Shown here: positions 8,153-14,278 of the stretch, piece by piece
Layout of the letters: each line of letters opens with the position of its first letter
Position numbering within the stretch: position 1 is the first letter of the stretch
Assembly: GCA_050010535.1 (NCBI GenBank)
Contig: JBEKKT010000032.1
Span: 1 to 18,324 of the forward strand
DNA: 18,324 bases
Reading direction: 5' to 3'
Source: JAJRAG01 sp050010535
GTDB lineage: Archaea; Thermoplasmatota; Thermoplasmata; Methanomassiliicoccales; JACIVX01
Notes under the pieces: model-generated
Seen by the model: only the letters and a program-made list of their open reading frames with translations
The model's database searches: none
What the model was told of the DNA's origin: nothing
Program-made: the position numbers and the translations under genes

Positions 8153-8564
8153 GCTCGTGTTCTTCCAAGCTTTCCTTCTTGCGAGGCTCGACCCTTATTC
8201 CCTTTCGTTTGTAGTAATCCTCGATCGCCGCGTGCAGAGCGTCGGCGGCAAGATTCGAGCAGTGCATCTTTATCGGGGGAAGCCCCTCCAGCGCATCTGC
8301 GACGTCGCCTCTCGTAATTCTCAGCGCTTCCTCAATTGTCTTCCCTTTGGCAAGTTCGGTGATCATGCTACTGGTGGCTATCGCCGCCCCACAACCGAAA
8401 GTCCTGAACTTAATGTCAGTGATCACGTTGTCTTTGACCTTTATCTGAATTTCCATCATATCCCCGCACACGGGGTTGCCCACGCGTCCAACACCATCAG
8501 GATCCTTTATCGTCCCGACATTCCGCGGGTTCCTGAAGTGATCCATACATCTGTCCGTATACAT
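8136..8564 (-). CDS. iscU: Iron-sulfur cluster scaffold protein IscU
   Basis: The IscU/NifU N-terminal-type scaffold assembles 2Fe-2S clusters. Starting at the second ATG gives 142 residues beginning MYTDRCMDHFRNPRNVG, as in the family, with the three cluster cysteines Cys33 (NPVCGD, including the conserved Asp35), Cys58 (FGCGAAIA) and Cys102 (MHCSNLA). The ATG at 8564 is preferred because GGAGG lies 7 nt upstream of it. An alternative ATG at 8570 overlaps the iscS stop as ATGA but leaves only 1 nt after GGAGG. It is coupled to the upstream IscS homologue and overlaps the YyaL-type gene. The frame is open further upstream inside iscS, but that extension has no IscU-like residues. Confidence 0.95.
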   Translation of the reverse strand: MYTDRCMDHFRNPRNVGTIKDPDGVGRVGNPVCGDMMEIQIKVKDNVITDIKFRTFGCGAAIATSSMITELAKGKTIEEALRITRGDVADALEGLPPIKMHCSNLAADALHAAIEDYYKRKGIRVEPRKKESLEEHEHAAGI

Positions 8565-8566
8565 TC

Positions 8567-9751
8567 TCATGCCTCCGTTTCCGGAGTAAGCGGGGACATC
8601 CTCCTTAGAAGGTCCACCACTCCCGGAACGTTCTCTAGAACATAATCCACATCTTTCTCGGTCGTCCATCTTCCCACTGTTAAAAGGAGCGTTCCCTGCG
8701 CTTCCTCGGCCGGAACGCCAATTCCTCTCAAGACGTGCGAGGGCTCAAGGGTCTTCGAACTGCAGGCAGAGCTCGTCGCTGCTGCAATCCCGAGATCGTT
8801 CAGTCTGAGTACCAGTGCTTCGCCCTCTATGTAGTTGAATCTGAAGTTAACATTGTGTGGAGCGCGTCTGTCCAGATGTCCGTTTAGATGCGCTCCCTTG
8901 GTTCTCGATCCGATTTCACCAATCATCCTGTCTCGGAACGTCTTAAGCCTAGCACTCTCCTCCACCATCTCCTTCTTCGCCAGCTCAGCCGCTTTTCCGA
9001 AGCCAACTATTCCTGGCACGTTCTCGGATCCGGAACGCAATCCTCTTTCCTGACCGCCTCCGTGAATCAGTGGCTCTATCTTAACCCCTTTCCTAATGTA
9101 GAGCGCTCCGACGCCCTTCGGGCCATAGATGTCGTTCGATGACATCGACATGAGATCGATGTTCTCGCTTTGAACATCGACTGCCATCCTCCCGACAGCG
9201 GGAACACCGTCCACATGCAAGTAGGCCCCGCGGTCCCTTGCGATCTTGCCGATATCCCTGATCGCCTGCACCGTGCCGACCTCTCCGTTCGCGTAAGTAA
9301 CAGACACGAGCGTTGTCTCCTTCGTCATGGCCGCGTCAATGTTTGCTGGGTCAACGGATCCATAGCTGTCTACCGGGACAAATGTCGCGTTGAAACCCCG
9401 GGTCGTGAGGAACTTCGCTGTGTTGAGTATGGACATGTGCTCGATCGTAGTCGTTATGATGTGCTTGCCTTTGTCAACGTTTCTGAATGAGACGCCCTTC
9501 AGCGCCATATTGATAGACTCCGTCGCACTGGAAGTGAACACGATCTCCCCCGGTTTCTCCGCATTAATCAATTCTGCGATCTGCCGCCTTGCATTCTCGA
9601 CCGCCTCCCTTGCTTCCGCACCCACGTAGTGCATGCTCGAGGGGTTTCCGAACTTTTCCGACAAAAAGGGGAGCATCGTCTCTGAGACCCTGGGGTCCTC
9701 AGGGGAGGCGCTAGCGTAGTCCATGTACACAGTCTTCAATCGGATCCCCAT
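8567..9751 (-). CDS. iscS: IscS-family cysteine desulfurase homologue lacking the PLP lysine
   Basis: A 394-residue class V aminotransferase-fold protein that is clearly IscS/NifS. It has DYASASPEDPRV at the N-terminus, ATES, EH at 104-105 (the His that stacks on PLP), ANGEVG with Asn155, HVD with Asp181, RSGSEN (Arg239) and the sulfur-accepting loop SSACSSKTLEPSHVL with Cys330. The PLP-lysine motif, normally S-x-H-K-IYGPKG, reads SSND-IYGPKG, with Asp207 at the lysine position (codon gac). The usual HVDAVQA reads HVDGVPA, so the PLP-contacting Gln is Pro184. The protein therefore should not form the internal aldimine. From memory, Archaeoglobus fulgidus IscS also has Asp here and was reported as lacking desulfurase activity while contributing a cysteine to the IscU cluster. 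Its start shares one base with the stop of the dsrE-like gene. Confidence 0.93.
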   Translation of the reverse strand: MGIRLKTVYMDYASASPEDPRVSETMLPFLSEKFGNPSSMHYVGAEAREAVENARRQIAELINAEKPGEIVFTSSATESINMALKGVSFRNVDKGKHIITTTIEHMSILNTAKFLTTRGFNATFVPVDSYGSVDPANIDAAMTKETTLVSVTYANGEVGTVQAIRDIGKIARDRGAYLHVDGVPAVGRMAVDVQSENIDLMSMSSNDIYGPKGVGALYIRKGVKIEPLIHGGGQERGLRSGSENVPGIVGFGKAAELAKKEMVEESARLKTFRDRMIGEIGSRTKGAHLNGHLDRRAPHNVNFRFNYIEGEALVLRLNDLGIAAATSSACSSKTLEPSHVLRGIGVPAEEAQGTLLLTVGRWTTEKDVDYVLENVPGVVDLLRRMSPLTPETEA

Positions 9752-10119
9752 CAGAACGAGATTATTGAATCCGCCTCAAGAGCTAGATCGTTCAGGGTCG
9801 CAGCCCCGACCACCTTAGCATAGCTGACGAAGTCCCCTCTTGACAAGCCCAGGAGCTGCGTGCTCTGGTCGCAGACGTACATCTTCACGCCCGCCTTGTT
9901 CGCCTGGTCCATGACGTCCCTCAGGGACGGGAACGACCCGATTTTTATCTTCTCCGCCTCGCCCTTCTTCACACCGCTCACTCCCGTGATGAGGAAGTAT
10001 ACCGTCGCGTCTATGTCCATTGCAGCCGCGGTGGTTGCAAGTATGAACGGCGCATACAGCCTCTCGGGATGGTCAGTTCCAGATGTTTGTATGTATAGTA
10101 TCTTCTTCTTGTTGGCCAA
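9751..10119 (-). CDS. DsrE/DsrF-like sulfur-transfer protein
   Basis: A 122-residue protein of the DsrE/F/TusD-like fold (KILYIQTSGTDHPERLYAPFILATTAAAM, then a strand with VYFLITGVSG). The conserved candidate persulfide cysteine is Cys83 in YVCDQST. Proteins of this family pass sulfane sulfur between TusA-like carriers and acceptors. The start is TTG at 10119, chosen because GGAGG lies 8-10 nt upstream and no in-frame ATG is near. It follows tusA by 11 nt, and its TGA shares a base with the iscS ATG. This position suggests it relays sulfur from TusA towards the IscS/IscU pair. Confidence 0.87.
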   Translation of the reverse strand: MANKKKILYIQTSGTDHPERLYAPFILATTAAAMDIDATVYFLITGVSGVKKGEAEKIKIGSFPSLRDVMDQANKAGVKMYVCDQSTQLLGLSRGDFVSYAKVVGAATLNDLALEADSIISF

Positions 10120-10130
10120 TCAGATCCCTC

Positions 10131-10391
10131 CTAGCCTTTTCTCACCAATATCCTGAGTCTCCCATCCTTCTTCTCGATTAGCAGGACCTCGTTTCCCGTC
10201 CTTCTGGCCCAACGCACGATATCCTCCTCGGCCGCTGGATCGTCTGCTAGTATTTCCAGCGTCTGACCTTTCGAAAGCTCTTCGATTTCCTCTCTTGTCT
10301 TCAGGATCGGCACCGGGCAGTACAGTCCAATGGCATCGAGCGTTTTGTCGACCTTGATCGGCTCACCAGAGGTCCCGCCTTTTTTGTTCAT
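10131..10391 (-). CDS. tusA: TusA-family sulfur carrier protein
   Basis: An 86-residue SirA/TusA-fold protein with the defining motif LDAIGLYCPVPILKT, where the Cys of CPxP carries the persulfide. The later strands (GQTLEILADDPAAEEDI and RRTGNEVLLIEKKDG) are also typical. It is the first gene of the five-gene minus-strand operon, with GAAGGAAG just upstream of the ATG and an AT-rich promoter region beyond. In bacteria TusA receives sulfur from a desulfurase or rhodanese and passes it to DsrE-type proteins. Here the only desulfurase homologue in the operon looks inactive for PLP chemistry, so TusA's own donor is probably encoded elsewhere. Confidence 0.93.
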   Translation of the reverse strand: MNKKGGTSGEPIKVDKTLDAIGLYCPVPILKTREEIEELSKGQTLEILADDPAAEEDIVRWARRTGNEVLLIEKKDGRLRILVRKG

Positions 10392-10410
10392 GTTCTTCCT
10401 TCTTAACGAT

Positions 10411-10436
10411 AGTTTATATCACTATTTGAGATATTC
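10411..10436 (-). promoter_or_regulatory. Putative promoter of the tusA operon
   Basis: On the minus strand this AT-rich segment contains GATATAAA (10420-10413), with another AT-rich stretch just upstream (GAATATCTCAAATAG). The first element sits only about 22-26 nt before the tusA ATG, which would give an almost leaderless transcript. The second would leave a leader that includes the GAAGGAAG ribosome site. The sequence does not decide between them. Confidence 0.4.
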
Positions 10437-10623
10437 GATTCCCCGAGCCTGTCAGGTCGAGGCGGTCCTCGAACCGACGCGTTCTGGGATGGGGTCCTGC
10501 CTGCGCTGCGCGGTCGCAGCTTATTGTAGTCAAATTAGAACTCCTCGGATAAAACCTCATCGGATGTTCGTCTCGACCCCGTTTTCACGTAGAACTGATT
10601 GTTGCATAGACTAACCAGGAGAT

Positions 10624-11139
10624 TCAGTACTTGTTATAAGAGACAAGCTCAGTGAGGTTCTTCCTGTCTGTCCGCTCCACTTCCTCGGCTGGATAGCCGA
10701 GTGGTGTCAGGGCGACGACTTTCGCTTCCGGCGGCACTCCGGTCGCCTCCGCGACTTTCTCTTCCTTGAACGAACCAATCCAGCAGGTCCCGAGTCCCTC
10801 CGCGGCCGCGGCCAGCATCAGATGGTCGAGCACGATCGCGACGTCGATCGGATAGCTATTCATGTATCCGCCCATTATCGGATACGCTTCATCAGGAAGG
10901 CCACAGGCCACAAGAACGATGGGTGCCTCCGCGACGAAGCGCTGTCTGTTGCAGGCTGGTACGAGCCTGCGTTTTATATCCTCGTCGGTGACGACGATGA
11001 TCTTCCAGGGTTGGAAGTTCTCCGCTGTGGGAGCCATCCTGGCCGCGTTCAGGATCCTCTTCAGCGATTCTTCCGGGATAGGATCGCGTTTGAATTTCCT
11101 TATGCTCCTTCTCAACTTTATTGCTTCGAACAAATCCAC
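10624..11139 (-). CDS. Nitroreductase-family flavoprotein
   Basis: A 171-residue FMN-dependent oxidoreductase of the nitroreductase superfamily. The N-terminal FMN-phosphate motif RRSIRKFKRDPI is present, as are the family segments AARMAPTAENFQPWKIIVVTD, VAIVLDHLMLAAAAEGLGTCWIGSF and VVALTPLGYPAE. Short members like this reduce varied substrates with NAD(P)H. The natural substrate is not visible here. The start is GTG at 11139, chosen because GGAG lies 8 nt upstream and the protein then begins MDLFEAIKLRRSIR, as in relatives. It is on the same strand as the sulfur operon but separated from it by 232 bases with their own promoter, so it is probably a separate unit. Confidence 0.92.
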   Translation of the reverse strand: MDLFEAIKLRRSIRKFKRDPIPEESLKRILNAARMAPTAENFQPWKIIVVTDEDIKRRLVPACNRQRFVAEAPIVLVACGLPDEAYPIMGGYMNSYPIDVAIVLDHLMLAAAAEGLGTCWIGSFKEEKVAEATGVPPEAKVVALTPLGYPAEEVERTDRKNLTELVSYNKY

Positions 11140-11566
11140 AGAATCACTCCATGATGCATCGGATTGGGTTCATTCTCCTTGCCTCAAAAATGGTCCAGGA
11201 GGTGTGATCTCCACGTCGCAGTCGCTCGAGGGCGGAACACTTCTTCGAGCCTCGTTGCTTTCCCTCCCATAGCGCAGCAAGCAATGCTTTGCATCCACGA
11301 ATCCGCGCACTGACACGGTGATTGCTGTTAATGCAATTTTTGATATTAATTCTTTCGGAGATTAGTGGAGGGAATCGGAGACCGCATGCTCAATGTGGGC
11401 GGCTTCGATGTGGGAGCGATTTCCGAGCGGCCGTTCACAATGAAAATTGCGGCTTCTCGGTCGTCCCGATCTAGACCGCTTTGTATGAGCTATCGGATTG
11501 GCAGTCTGCACCGCGGGACGGACCTGGGAGTCCCTGGAACTTGGCCAAACCGGTTGAAATGCTGAC

Positions 11567-11743
11567 TCAGTAGTATTCTGGACCCGGGTAGAGGATCTCC
11601 CTTCCCCGGCATGTCGATTTTCCCACCTCGCACAACTTGGGGCATTCTTCTATGCGCAGTGGACACATCCCGCTGAGCGGGCTTACATCTGAGAGGCGCG
11701 TTCGCGTGCCGCTCGTCGTCCTAGCATTCTTTGTAATGTGCAT
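11567..11743 (-). CDS. Doubtful small Cys-rich protein
   Basis: A 58-residue frame from the ATG at 11743. Its C-terminal half contains four cysteines in the pattern C-x6-C-x3-C-x6-C (MCPLRIEECPKLC then GKSTC) before a tail ending GREILYPGPEYY. Such spacing could bind zinc or an iron-sulfur cluster, and the segment looks more protein-like than the rest of the intergenic DNA. No Shine-Dalgarno or clear TATA box precedes the ATG. A shorter start exists at 11668. It could be a real small metalloprotein, the tail of a decayed gene or chance. I do not recognise the family. Confidence 0.3.
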   Translation of the reverse strand: MHITKNARTTSGTRTRLSDVSPLSGMCPLRIEECPKLCEVGKSTCRGREILYPGPEYY

Positions 11744-11902
11744 TGAGTCACGATACCCTGACAAACGGTGCCTTGCTATTCCAAATCATGGAAAGGTGCG
11801 TTAGAAAGCGTCCATTTGCATCATCTGAGACGAAATCGCTAGATTCGTGAGGGAATCAATAAGAAGCGTCAACTTTCTTTCGTCATTCGTCGGGATTAGA
11901 CC

Positions 11903-11931
11903 GAATCTTCTCCCGCAGGAGAATCGGATTC
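11903..11931. repeat. Bulged hairpin with 6-bp and 5-bp stems
   Basis: TTCTCC (11908-11913) pairs with GGAGAA (11918-11923) across a CGCA loop. GAATC (11903-11907) pairs with GATTC (11927-11931) outside a 3-nt bulge. It lies about 80 bases before the methyltransferase gene. There is no T-run, so it is not an obvious terminator. It may be a leader structure or a protein-binding site. Confidence 0.35.
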
Positions 11932-12013
11932 TGTCTCAAATCCTGGGAGGGAATTCTTAGGACAATCACGAAAAGAATTTGACTCAGGTTTGCATTAGGT
12001 GGGAAGGTATCAT

Positions 12014-12829
12014 ATGCCAGTTCTCAGGAAGAAGGACTTTGGATGGCTTCCGACTGAAAAGGCGTGCGCCTGCAAGCAAGGTCGCCTTAACTGTCTCACT
12101 CGCAAAGAGACCTACGAACTCGGATCGACCGTGCTCAACGTCCGACGGAGACAAATATGGAAGGACTCGCACCCTGCAAGATTCGTCCCCGAGCTCCCGG
12201 AGAAGTACATCAGGCTCTTCTCTCATAAGGGTGAAACAGTGCTCGACCCTTTTTGCGGATCCGGAACCACTAACGTCGTCGCGATGGAGCTCGGAAGGAA
12301 CAGCATTGGGATCGACATAAACCCGTATTCGAGCAATCTCACATCGGAGAGACTGGTGAGCATAGAGTGTAGAGATCGGGACAACGGAACCATTCATCTT
12401 GTGCTGAACGGGGACTGTAGGGAACTGATGAAGGAGATTCCGGGCGACTCTGTAGATCTCGTTGTGACATCCCCTCCGTATTTCGATGTCGTAGATTATG
12501 ACCATGACGATCCCGGTCAACTGGGCAACGTTCACGACTACGACGTTTTCCTCTCAGGGATGGAGGCGGCTTTTTCGGGGATGTTCTCGGCGTTGAAACC
12601 CGGGGGATATGCGGTCGTCAACACTCAGGATCTCTTCAAGAAGAATGCGAAGTGCCCGATTCACTCGGATTATATTCAACTGGCAGAGAGAGTCGGCCTG
12701 GAAACAGTCAACGTCAATATCTATATCCTGAACTACAGCACCGGAGGAAGGCTCGTCTTCGGCTATCCCGCGGCGTACTATCCTAAGAATGACCATGAAT
12801 ACATACTGATATTCAGAAAGGGATGCTAG
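12014..12829 (+). CDS. Solitary DNA methyltransferase (N4-cytosine or N6-adenine) with X-I-IV motif order
   Basis: A 271-residue amino-methyltransferase. The segment HPARFVPELPEKYIRLFS is motif X, followed directly by motif I DPFCGSGTT (78-86, AdoMet binding), then GRNSIGIDINPY, and only later the catalytic motif IV TSPPY (152-156). SPPY-type catalytic motifs are frequent in N4-cytosine enzymes but do not exclude adenine. The ATG at 12014 has GGAAGG 6 nt upstream and is preferred over a GTG at 11999. No restriction endonuclease is adjacent, so it is an orphan in this window. Cysteines near the N-terminus (ACACKQGRLNC) might bind a metal. A related RNA or tRNA-type methylase is less likely, given the close motif X match. 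Confidence 0.85.
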   Translation: MPVLRKKDFGWLPTEKACACKQGRLNCLTRKETYELGSTVLNVRRRQIWKDSHPARFVPELPEKYIRLFSHKGETVLDPFCGSGTTNVVAMELGRNSIGIDINPYSSNLTSERLVSIECRDRDNGTIHLVLNGDCRELMKEIPGDSVDLVVTSPPYFDVVDYDHDDPGQLGNVHDYDVFLSGMEAAFSGMFSALKPGGYAVVNTQDLFKKNAKCPIHSDYIQLAERVGLETVNVNIYILNYSTGGRLVFGYPAAYYPKNDHEYILIFRKGC

Positions 12830-12980
12830 AGGGCCCTGATTTCGGGTCTGCTTCTAACGCAACATTCTTTGCGGAATCGCCAGTGGGTCGGTTCCAGGAA
12901 GCGTTCACAAATCCTATGCTTTCATACACTCTCCGAGAAAGCAACCGATGCATCAGCAGTAATGCGAGCCGAGCATAGGA

Positions 12981-13198
12981 ATGGAAACAACGGAAACCAC
13001 TGCTGCTTTGATGACTGCTGCCTTTGGCCTGATTGCCGTACTTGCTTGGACGAGGCAATCAGGAAGCCGATCGATCAGTTCTTCAGTGTCGGCGACGCCC
13101 TTATGGTTCTATTCGTCTGCGCGATATTGGCGACAATCATCGCGGCTGTCGCAGGATTGCTAATTGCTAGGTCGCTGGCGAAGCTAAAGGCTGCGTAA
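12981..13198 (+). pseudogene. Small two-helix membrane protein split by a frameshift
   Basis: From the ATG at 12981 one frame encodes METTETTAALMTAAFGLIAVLAW, a plausible first membrane helix, and then turns into Ser/Arg-rich sequence. A frame one base back, from about 13049, encodes DEAIRKPIDQFF followed by a long hydrophobic helix (ALMVLFVCAILATIIAAVAG) and a basic end LARSLAKLKAA-like tail, with TAA at 13196-13198. Joining the two by a -1 shift near TTGGA (13046-13050) gives a coherent 72-residue protein with two helices and a charged loop. It is either a recent frameshift mutation, a sequencing or assembly error, or much less likely a programmed shift. There is no strong ribosome site. 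The family is not recognised. Confidence 0.5.
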
Positions 13199-13318
13199 GC
13201 CAAGTCAAATCAAGCTAGATCATCGAACAACGTTGATTCCAAACCCTTCTCTCTTTCCAGTTCTGTTTGCCTGGCGTATTGATGCCATGAAGCTAACGTA
13301 GTATTATTGGGGCGGACA

Positions 13319-13330
13319 AACGACGTCGTT
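13319..13330. promoter_or_regulatory. 12-bp perfect palindrome upstream of the UbiA-like gene
   Basis: AACGACGTCGTT is fully self-complementary and lies about 60 bases before the AT-rich TATA candidate (CAATATATC, about 13389-13397) of the downstream gene. It could be an operator for a dimeric regulator. The 12-bp length alone is only modest evidence. Confidence 0.3.
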
Positions 13331-13420
13331 CGGGAGAAAACGTCTCTCAGTTACTGTTATGTGATGATTTGTTTCTAGGGGTACGTCCAATATATCAGTT
13401 TGATTGAGGAGCGACGAATC

Positions 13421-14278
13421 ATGCCTGGGGGGGTTGACATCTGGGTGAGGCTCAAGAACATCTTCAGGATAACCTATACCCTGACGTTCGTACTTGCCTC
13501 TATGACGGGTCTGGCCTTCGCCCTGACTCTGAGCACTGAGTATCTTATAGCATTCCTGATCGTCCTGGAAGTCTTCATTCTCGCCCTCTTCGTGAACTTC
13601 TCAAACGACTACTTCGACTATGTCAGCGGCGCCGATCAAGCGAGGTTCACCTCGGAGAACAAGGAGTGGGAGAGGGGCGCGAGGGAGATACTTGGCAGCA
13701 GGATTTACTGGTCCGGAAACGCGTTCGATCTAGGTTTCATAACGAGAAGCCAGGGGAGGATGGTCATGGCCCTTCTCGCCCTGATCGCCGTTCTCCTCTC
13801 AATACCGATCATCCTCTATGCAGGCTGGATTGTAGTCCTGCTTGGTCTGATAGCATTCTTCGTTAGCTTCTTCTACACCGCCCCGCCTCTCAATCTGGGT
13901 GCCAGGGGGTTCGGAGAGGTCGACGTCTTCGTTTCCTTCTTCATGATATCGTTCTTCTCGTTCTTCGTAGTCGTTCGGGGACTTAACATCCAGATGGTTC
14001 TGATAGCCACTATCGTCGGTATGAATGCGGCGAAGATAGTCACGATGATGCTGGTGATCGTGTACGTGCTATCACTTCTGCTTCTGGCCTTTGACTATGC
14101 GTACTTGTTGCTGCTCCTCAGCCTCCCGTTCTCGGTCAGAATTGTCGCTTACCTACGTGACAGAAATGACAGGTTTAGGTTCGTCAGGCCAACACCAGAG
14201 ATGTTCAAGTTCGTCCTCATTCACCAACTGCTCATCATCGTTTCGTTGATAGTGCGAACCGTCCTGACATCTGCATGA
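13421..14278 (+). CDS. UbiA-like (MenA-type) membrane protein lacking the second Asp-rich motif
   Basis: A 285-residue polytopic membrane protein that resembles the UbiA/MenA prenyltransferases, which attach isoprenoid chains to acceptors. The first metal-diphosphate motif NxxxDxxD is intact as NFSNDYFDY (Asn59, Asp63, Asp66). It is followed by SGAD, SQGR, YTAPPLNLG (152-160) and GFGEVDVFVSFF (163-174). The second motif expected after the next helix (the NE-x-PD-x-x-x-D...GKRTL region of MenA relatives) is absent. The sequence passes from VLIATIVG straight to MNAAKIV, as if about 30 residues had been removed in frame. Activity as a normal prenyltransferase is therefore doubtful. The ATG at 13421 has GAGGAG 9 nt upstream and is preferred over a TTG at 13400. 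Its 3' end overlaps the convergent radical SAM gene by 44 bp. Confidence 0.82.
   Translation: MPGGVDIWVRLKNIFRITYTLTFVLASMTGLAFALTLSTEYLIAFLIVLEVFILALFVNFSNDYFDYVSGADQARFTSENKEWERGAREILGSRIYWSGNAFDLGFITRSQGRMVMALLALIAVLLSIPIILYAGWIVVLLGLIAFFVSFFYTAPPLNLGARGFGEVDVFVSFFMISFFSFFVVVRGLNIQMVLIATIVGMNAAKIVTMMLVIVYVLSLLLLAFDYAYLLLLLSLPFSVRIVAYLRDRNDRFRFVRPTPEMFKFVLIHQLLIIVSLIVRTVLTSA

Larger units (their letters stand above)
11140..12013. other. Gene-poor intergenic stretch
   Basis: About 870 bases between the nitroreductase and methyltransferase genes. I see no well-supported gene apart from a doubtful Cys-rich minus-strand frame ending at 11567. AT-rich DNA at 11335-11360 could hold a promoter. 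A small dyad (CCCGC-TGA-GCGGG, 11669-11681) and a larger hairpin (11903-11931) are present. The open frames here do not resemble known proteins. The region could be decayed coding sequence or contain an unrecognised RNA. Confidence 0.5.

Noticed and set aside
8565..8669. Longer iscU start at 8669 giving 177 residues
   Set aside because: The added residues lie inside iscS in another frame and look nothing like IscU. GGAGG is correctly spaced for the ATG at 8564.
10441..10530. Possible tRNA on the minus strand, suggested by GGTTCGAGG
   Set aside because: No 5-bp T stem, anticodon arm or acceptor stem could be formed around the GGTTCGA; only a 4-bp hairpin results.
11365..11565. 66-codon plus-strand frame in the intergenic region
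   Set aside because: It has no ribosome site, a non-ATG start and a Ser/Arg-rich product without any family resemblance.
13361..13367. C-box-like GTGATGA suggesting a C/D box guide RNA
   Set aside because: No matching D box (CTGA) follows at a suitable distance, and no terminal stem was seen.
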